Positions 60,774-64,000 of a DNA stretch of 64,000 nucleotides are shown here, piece after piece. The translations under genes and the position numbers were made by a program. Below the pieces are notes generated by a model, which had not been told where the DNA came from, made no database searches, and was given only the letters and a program-made list of their open reading frames with translations. Location: positions 3,528,035 through 3,592,034 of the forward strand of contig NZ_KI912577.1 of NCBI RefSeq assembly GCF_000519085.1. The letters run 5' to 3'. Position 1 is the first letter of the stretch. Every line of letters starts with the position of its first letter. The DNA is from Methylobacterium sp. 10 (GTDB lineage: Bacteria; Pseudomonadota; Alphaproteobacteria; Rhizobiales; Beijerinckiaceae).

Positions 60774-60996
60774 ATTAGAGAGTTGAAGGAAAGTATCCGA
60801 AACAGAAGCTAGATCTTTTTCATAGCATCTGACCTGCGGCTGCTATACCGGCGGCGGTTTCATCGGAAGCGGGCTTCCGATGACGGATGGACGCTGGCTT
60901 TTGGCGGTCGACCGCCTATGTCACGTTAAGCGAGGGACGTAGCGAGCCGCTCCCTTGGTATAAGTTCGCCATGCGCAAGCCACTGAAGGGGTCACG

Positions 60997-61209
60997 ATGA
61001 GCGACGATAAGAAGGAAACAAAGGTCAATCGTACCTTTGCCCAGGACACTCAAATTCCGAAGGTTCCGGGGATACTCGAAAAATCTAATCAGCCAAAGTC
61101 AGGCGGCCCCGATGCCTCGACCCAGCCAAAGCCTGCGCCCTCACCTTTGACGACCAGTCAAGGTGGCTCATCAGAGCCAAGAAAGCCTCCGCCCGCGCAC
61201 CATGACTAG
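60997..61209 (+). CDS. Small disordered prophage protein
   Basis: A 70-residue polar protein: SDDKKETKVNRTFAQDTQIP, EKSNQPKSGGPDASTQPKPA, QGGSSEPRKPPPAHHD. Rich in Lys, Pro, Ser and Gln, with no folded domain. AAGGGG lies before the ATG. Its stop overlaps the stop of the convergent membrane protein gene. Function unknown. Confidence 0.5.
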   Translation: MSDDKKETKVNRTFAQDTQIPKVPGILEKSNQPKSGGPDASTQPKPAPSPLTTSQGGSSEPRKPPPAHHD

Positions 61210-61817
61210 CCATTGATGTGTCTAAAATTTATCATTTTAATCTTAGATGCGGGCACGAAAGTAATACGATCTCCGTAGTCCGCATCTTTGACATTTTTTA
61301 CTTCACGCTCCACGCCATCCTTCGATATAGTATGCGTCAAATAAATTGCCATATCGCCATCTTGACCTATCAGGCATGGCCCAAATGGAGACTTCTTAAA
61401 GCTTTGCAGATCGTTGCAAATTAGCCAAGAACCATCTTCAAGCTGAATAGATATTTGCGATAAGGAAGAATGAGTTTCGCTAAGCATAAGCGCTAAAGTA
61501 GTTGGACTATCGTCGCTCCAGCTTACATTCCATTTACGAAGCAGTTTTCTCAGTAGGGATCGGAAGAAGCGACGCCATAGCAGACCGCACCCGCATGTTA
61601 AAAAGAAAGCGGTCGCCCCAGCCGCCACCACGTTCATGTGCTGTTGTGCGATGTACAGCGATGCGCTGGCTATCAAGCCAAATATGAGTGATAGAAATGT
61701 GACATCAACCGTGCTGTGCTTTGCACGAATACCGACGTAGCAGAGTAAGTACGCCGCGTAACCGCTCGCTACGGCCAGCTGTATTTGCCATGACAACCCC
61801 AGAAGTGCGTCAGCCAC
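61206..61817 (-). CDS. Membrane protein of unknown function
   Basis: A 203-residue protein with three hydrophobic segments (IQLAVASGYAAYLLCYVGIR; VDVTFLSLIFGLIASASLYI; VVAAGATAFFLTCGCGLLWR), then a basic patch RRFFRSLLRKLLRK and a soluble C-terminal domain (SIQLEDGSWLICNDLQSFKK; DMAIYLTHTISKDGVEREVK). The C-terminal part is beta-rich, resembling a small ligand- or RNA-binding fold, though no family is recognised. Lower GC than the surroundings. It may be a moron gene that alters the host envelope (inference). Confidence 0.65.
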   Translation of the reverse strand: MADALLGLSWQIQLAVASGYAAYLLCYVGIRAKHSTVDVTFLSLIFGLIASASLYIAQQHMNVVAAGATAFFLTCGCGLLWRRFFRSLLRKLLRKWNVSWSDDSPTTLALMLSETHSSLSQISIQLEDGSWLICNDLQSFKKSPFGPCLIGQDGDMAIYLTHTISKDGVEREVKNVKDADYGDRITFVPASKIKMINFRHING

Positions 61818-61902
61818 GGCAATCTCTCAAATGGCTATGGAAACTCGCCTCTGGTTTATGCGGCGCGGGCAACAACCGCAAATTCCGCCGCCGAGACTTT
61901 GC

Positions 61903-62115
61903 TCACGGCTTCCCCGTCGCCTTCTGGATGCAGCGGATTTCAGGGGGCGGGGCAAACATCGGGCGTGCCGTCCCATCGCCGCCCTCATTCACACGGACCA
62001 GCATCCCGCCCAATTCCTTTCGCCCGGCCTCGCAGGCTTCCTTCGTCGGAAACTCTGCGGAGCCGGACGTGAGGCCACCGGTCGTCGACATGAATAGCCA
62101 GAGCATGATCCACAT
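61903..62115 (-). CDS. Small secreted or membrane-bound prophage protein
   Basis: ATG 62115 (MWIMLWLFMSTTGGLTSGSA) starts with a short hydrophobic stretch and gives 70 residues; an upstream frame start at 62160 exists. The mature part reads FPTKEACEAGRKELGGMLVR and MFAPPPEIRCIQKATG, with two cysteines. This resembles small phage proteins with one disulfide. Function unknown. Confidence 0.55.
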   Translation of the reverse strand: MWIMLWLFMSTTGGLTSGSAEFPTKEACEAGRKELGGMLVRVNEGGDGTARPMFAPPPEIRCIQKATGKP

Positions 62116-62233
62116 GCCTCGACCCTGCCGCGTCAAGCGCCCCTGGGCAAGTCCCGACATTTGAGTCTGCAGGGGCGAGCTATTCCTTGTCGGGACGCGT
62201 TATGCTGAACGCAGTAAGCGAGCGGAGACAGGC

Positions 62234-62476
62234 ATGGCCGACGACTCAGTCACCACGGGCAAAGTTGAAGGAATCGACCCCTTTTCGCCAGGCATGGAAC
62301 GGCGATATCGCTCCGAAAACAAAATCTGCCTCATTGAAATTACGACGAGCGATGGAACTTTGATCCGCATGGTGCTCGACCGAAATCAAAAGATGTCCAT
62401 CACAGACGGCAGTGCGCCATACACCTTCGTGATCAAAGAGTTCGTCAGCATGGATGAGCATTTCCCGGAGTATTAG
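62234..62476 (+). CDS. Small prophage protein
   Basis: An 80-residue protein convergent with the tape-measure gene, their stops overlapping. Sequence includes TTGKVEGIDPFSPGMERRYR, ENKICLIEITTSDGTLIRMV, DRNQKMSITDGSAPYTFVIK. It looks like a small beta-rich fold with no signal. Family unknown. Confidence 0.6.
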   Translation: MADDSVTTGKVEGIDPFSPGMERRYRSENKICLIEITTSDGTLIRMVLDRNQKMSITDGSAPYTFVIKEFVSMDEHFPEY

Positions 62477-64000
62477 CGTGTCGCAAGCGTCCGCTGATTG
62501 AGGGCTTGTTTGGTTCGTGAGCCATCCCGACTGACCGCAGCCGCCGCCATTTCATCGAACGTGATCTCGAGACGCTTTCCGCCACGCCCGTCTGGTGCTT
62601 GTGTCACGGTCGGCTGCGATGGGGCATTGTTCACCGTCACCTGCAGGTTCATCGGCTGTGCGCTTGCGCCACCCTGAAACTGCACGGGGATTCGGCCGCC
62701 GCTCGGTAACGGCACAACGGCCTCGCGCTGCCCAGGCACTTCGCCCGCGATAGACGGGCCGTCCGTAATGCCGCCCAAGGCGAACTTCGGCATGCTACTG
62801 AAGAGGCTGCCGATGAGGCCGCCGGCGGCGTTTGTGCCCGGCGCCGCCGCGGTGCCGAATAGACCAGCGAGGGGACCGGTGCCCATGACGCTCGCTTGCA
62901 GCGCCGCCCGGGTTAGGCTCGCCGTCATATTGCTGAAGATGCTAGAGACGGTCGCCCCTCTCGTCGCCATGCCGTCCAGGGCGTTGACGATCTCGTTTCC
63001 GGCGAAGCCTTGGAGCGCAAAAGACTGCTGCGCGGATTGCCGGGTCTGCTCAAGAGCCGTCGCTGCCGCCGCCGACTTTGTCGCGTAGTCCGTGATCTGC
63101 GCAGTGAGTTGCGGGGTGATGTCCCGATCCGCGCGCTTGGCCGCAGTCAGAAGCTCTTGCTCGGCGCGGTATTTCGCGACGACACCGGCGCCCATGCCGA
63201 ACGTCGTGTTCTGCTCCTCCATGCGCCGCGTCTGGTCCTCGATCCGCTTCGTTGCGCGGTCGTAATCGTCCAGCGCATCCGCCGACCCGCCACCGCTTTT
63301 TCCGCCGCCCTTGCTCGCGCTTTCCAGCGTCGACATGGCGCCGGCCCGGGCAATCTGCCCCCGCGCGTCGCCAGGCGTGATGGTCTTGCCGATAAGGTCG
63401 AAGGCCTTCTGCCGCTCGGCCACGTTCCGCTTCTCGGCTTCGGTCTTCGCGTTCGTACTGTCGATCTTAAGCTGATCCGACCGGCGGCTGATCTCCTCGG
63501 CCGAGATCATCTTGCCGGTCGCGTCGGTCATCGTCGTGATGGCGCGGGTGGTCGCCGTATAGGCTTCCTCGGTCTGCGCTTGATCGGCGAGGCGATTCCG
63601 GGCCAGCGGGTCGGCCAGACCATCCCGAAGAGCCGTCTGCTGCTCGCGTAGCTGCGACAGGCGGGAGAAATTCGGGTCGATCTGCCGGGCAACCGCACCC
63701 GCGGCGGACGATGCTTTGTCGGCTCGCGCCTCGGCCGCCCTTCCCTCGGCGATCATGCGTTCTTGATCGGCGATGACCCTGGCGACTTCGAGCTGGTTTG
63801 CATCCTTGCTGTCCCGCGGGTTCAGCGGCTCCATGCCCATCGCCGTGCGGGTCTTGTTCGTGTTGTCCACGATCGTCTGAAGCCGCGTCACGGCCTCCTG
63901 CGCTCCTTCAGGCGCCACACCTAGCTTAATGCCGGCGATGCGCTTGGCGGCCTCCCAGTAGCCGTTCGCGGCTGCCGTGGCCGTGTTCCAGGCCGAGGCC
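62473..64000 (-). CDS. Phage tail tape-measure protein (5' end outside window)
   Basis: The frame is open to the window edge, so at least 508 residues are visible and the start is missing. The apparent start at 63918 is only a GTG inside the gene; upstream codons continue as NTATAAANGYWEAAKRIAGI. The sequence is a long helical region with Ala/Gln/Lys (DQERMIAEGRAAEARADKAS; IEDQTRRMEEQNTTFGMGAG), then a Gly/Ala-rich hydrophobic stretch and the tape-measure C-terminus KFALGGITDGPSIAGEVPGQ with REAVVPLPSGGRIPVQ. The protein sets tail length and is ejected with DNA. It is expected to be followed by tail-tip genes, which are absent here. Confidence 0.88.
   Translation of the reverse strand, partial: ASAWNTATAAANGYWEAAKRIAGIKLGVAPEGAQEAVTRLQTIVDNTNKTRTAMGMEPLNPRDSKDANQLEVARVIADQERMIAEGRAAEARADKASSAAGAVARQIDPNFSRLSQLREQQTALRDGLADPLARNRLADQAQTEEAYTATTRAITTMTDATGKMISAEEISRRSDQLKIDSTNAKTEAEKRNVAERQKAFDLIGKTITPGDARGQIARAGAMSTLESASKGGGKSGGGSADALDDYDRATKRIEDQTRRMEEQNTTFGMGAGVVAKYRAEQELLTAAKRADRDITPQLTAQITDYATKSAAAATALEQTRQSAQQSFALQGFAGNEIVNALDGMATRGATVSSIFSNMTASLTRAALQASVMGTGPLAGLFGTAAAPGTNAAGGLIGSLFSSMPKFALGGITDGPSIAGEVPGQREAVVPLPSGGRIPVQFQGGASAQPMNLQVTVNNAPSQPTVTQAPDGRGGKRLEITFDEMAAAAVSRDGSRTKQALNQRTLATR

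Larger units (their letters stand above)
57167..64000. mobile_element. Prophage integrated at tRNA-Gln (left part only)
   Basis: From the 3' end of tRNA-Gln rightwards are a tyrosine integrase, a compact leftward run of six overlapping small genes, a divergent XRE-type regulator with an operator, short orphan genes of lower GC, and a tail tape-measure gene that leaves the window. The far attachment site is not visible. The boundary on this side is inferred from the integrase lying against the tRNA. Confidence 0.8.

Noticed and set aside
1..64000. CRISPR arrays or rRNA genes
   Set aside because: No regularly spaced direct repeats and no rRNA-like segments were seen on reading the window.

Overview
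The window is GC-rich DNA from an alphaproteobacterium, most likely Methylobacterium or a close relative. This is inferred from the high GC content, the TamA/TamB pair, the Inh/Omp19-type lipoprotein, the DUF2934 protein with a lysine/alanine-rich tail, a DUF6481 protein next to a cold-shock gene, and many small secreted proteins of unknown function. I see a chromosome backbone interrupted by mobile DNA at three points. Two of these lie at the 3' ends of tRNA genes with a tyrosine integrase beside them; the third faces a tRNA gene.

Region by region: (1) 537-2213 is an IS1182-type insertion sequence. (2) 2370-5115 is a leftward DUF3489 / DUF2924 / serine-recombinase cassette, facing the 3' end of a CAU tRNA (5535-5610). 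Its recombinase carries an in-frame amber codon. (3) 5912-12822 holds small, mostly secreted or hypothetical proteins, a peptide-deformylase-like protein lacking metal ligands, and an ABC-F ATPase. (4) 13011-14680 is a phosphate transporter with its DUF47 partner. (5) 14827-21167 encodes TamA and TamB. (6) 21772-25280 holds a cold-shock protein, DUF6481, a small charged protein and a ZnuD-like TonB-dependent receptor. (7) 25419-30376 holds DUF3750, a GNAT acetyltransferase, a complete three-component cytochrome P450 operon (3Fe-4S ferredoxin, ferredoxin reductase, P450) and an inhibitor-type lipoprotein. (8) 31555-40642 looks like a surface polysaccharide locus: outer-membrane barrel, nucleotide-sugar epimerase, two GT4 glycosyltransferases, and a two-copy polysaccharide pyruvyl transferase with an A10 tract in its linker.

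(9) 40988-53056 is a roughly 12-kb genomic island. It is bounded by a 12-bp direct repeat of the tRNA-Asn 3' end and carries a broken integrase at its right edge. Cargo includes a decayed KilA-N/P63C-type gene, an SDR dehydrogenase, an SRAP (YedK/HMCES-type) protein, DUF2252, DUF2059 and many small orphans. (10) 53045-56523 holds tRNA-Asn, tRNA-Cys and the glycerol catabolism pair glpD-glpK. (11) From tRNA-Gln (57104-57177) to the right edge is a prophage: integrase, a tightly overlapped leftward early operon, a divergent XRE-type regulator with a palindromic operator, small orphans, and a tail tape-measure gene running off the window.

The most notable signals are the tandem pyruvyl transferase with its homopolymer tract, the deformylase-like protein that has lost its metal ligands and is translationally coupled to one of two related secreted cysteine proteins, the delimited tRNA-Asn island with a BstA-like remnant, and four in-frame TAG codons confined to mobile-element genes. 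No rRNA genes or CRISPR arrays were seen.
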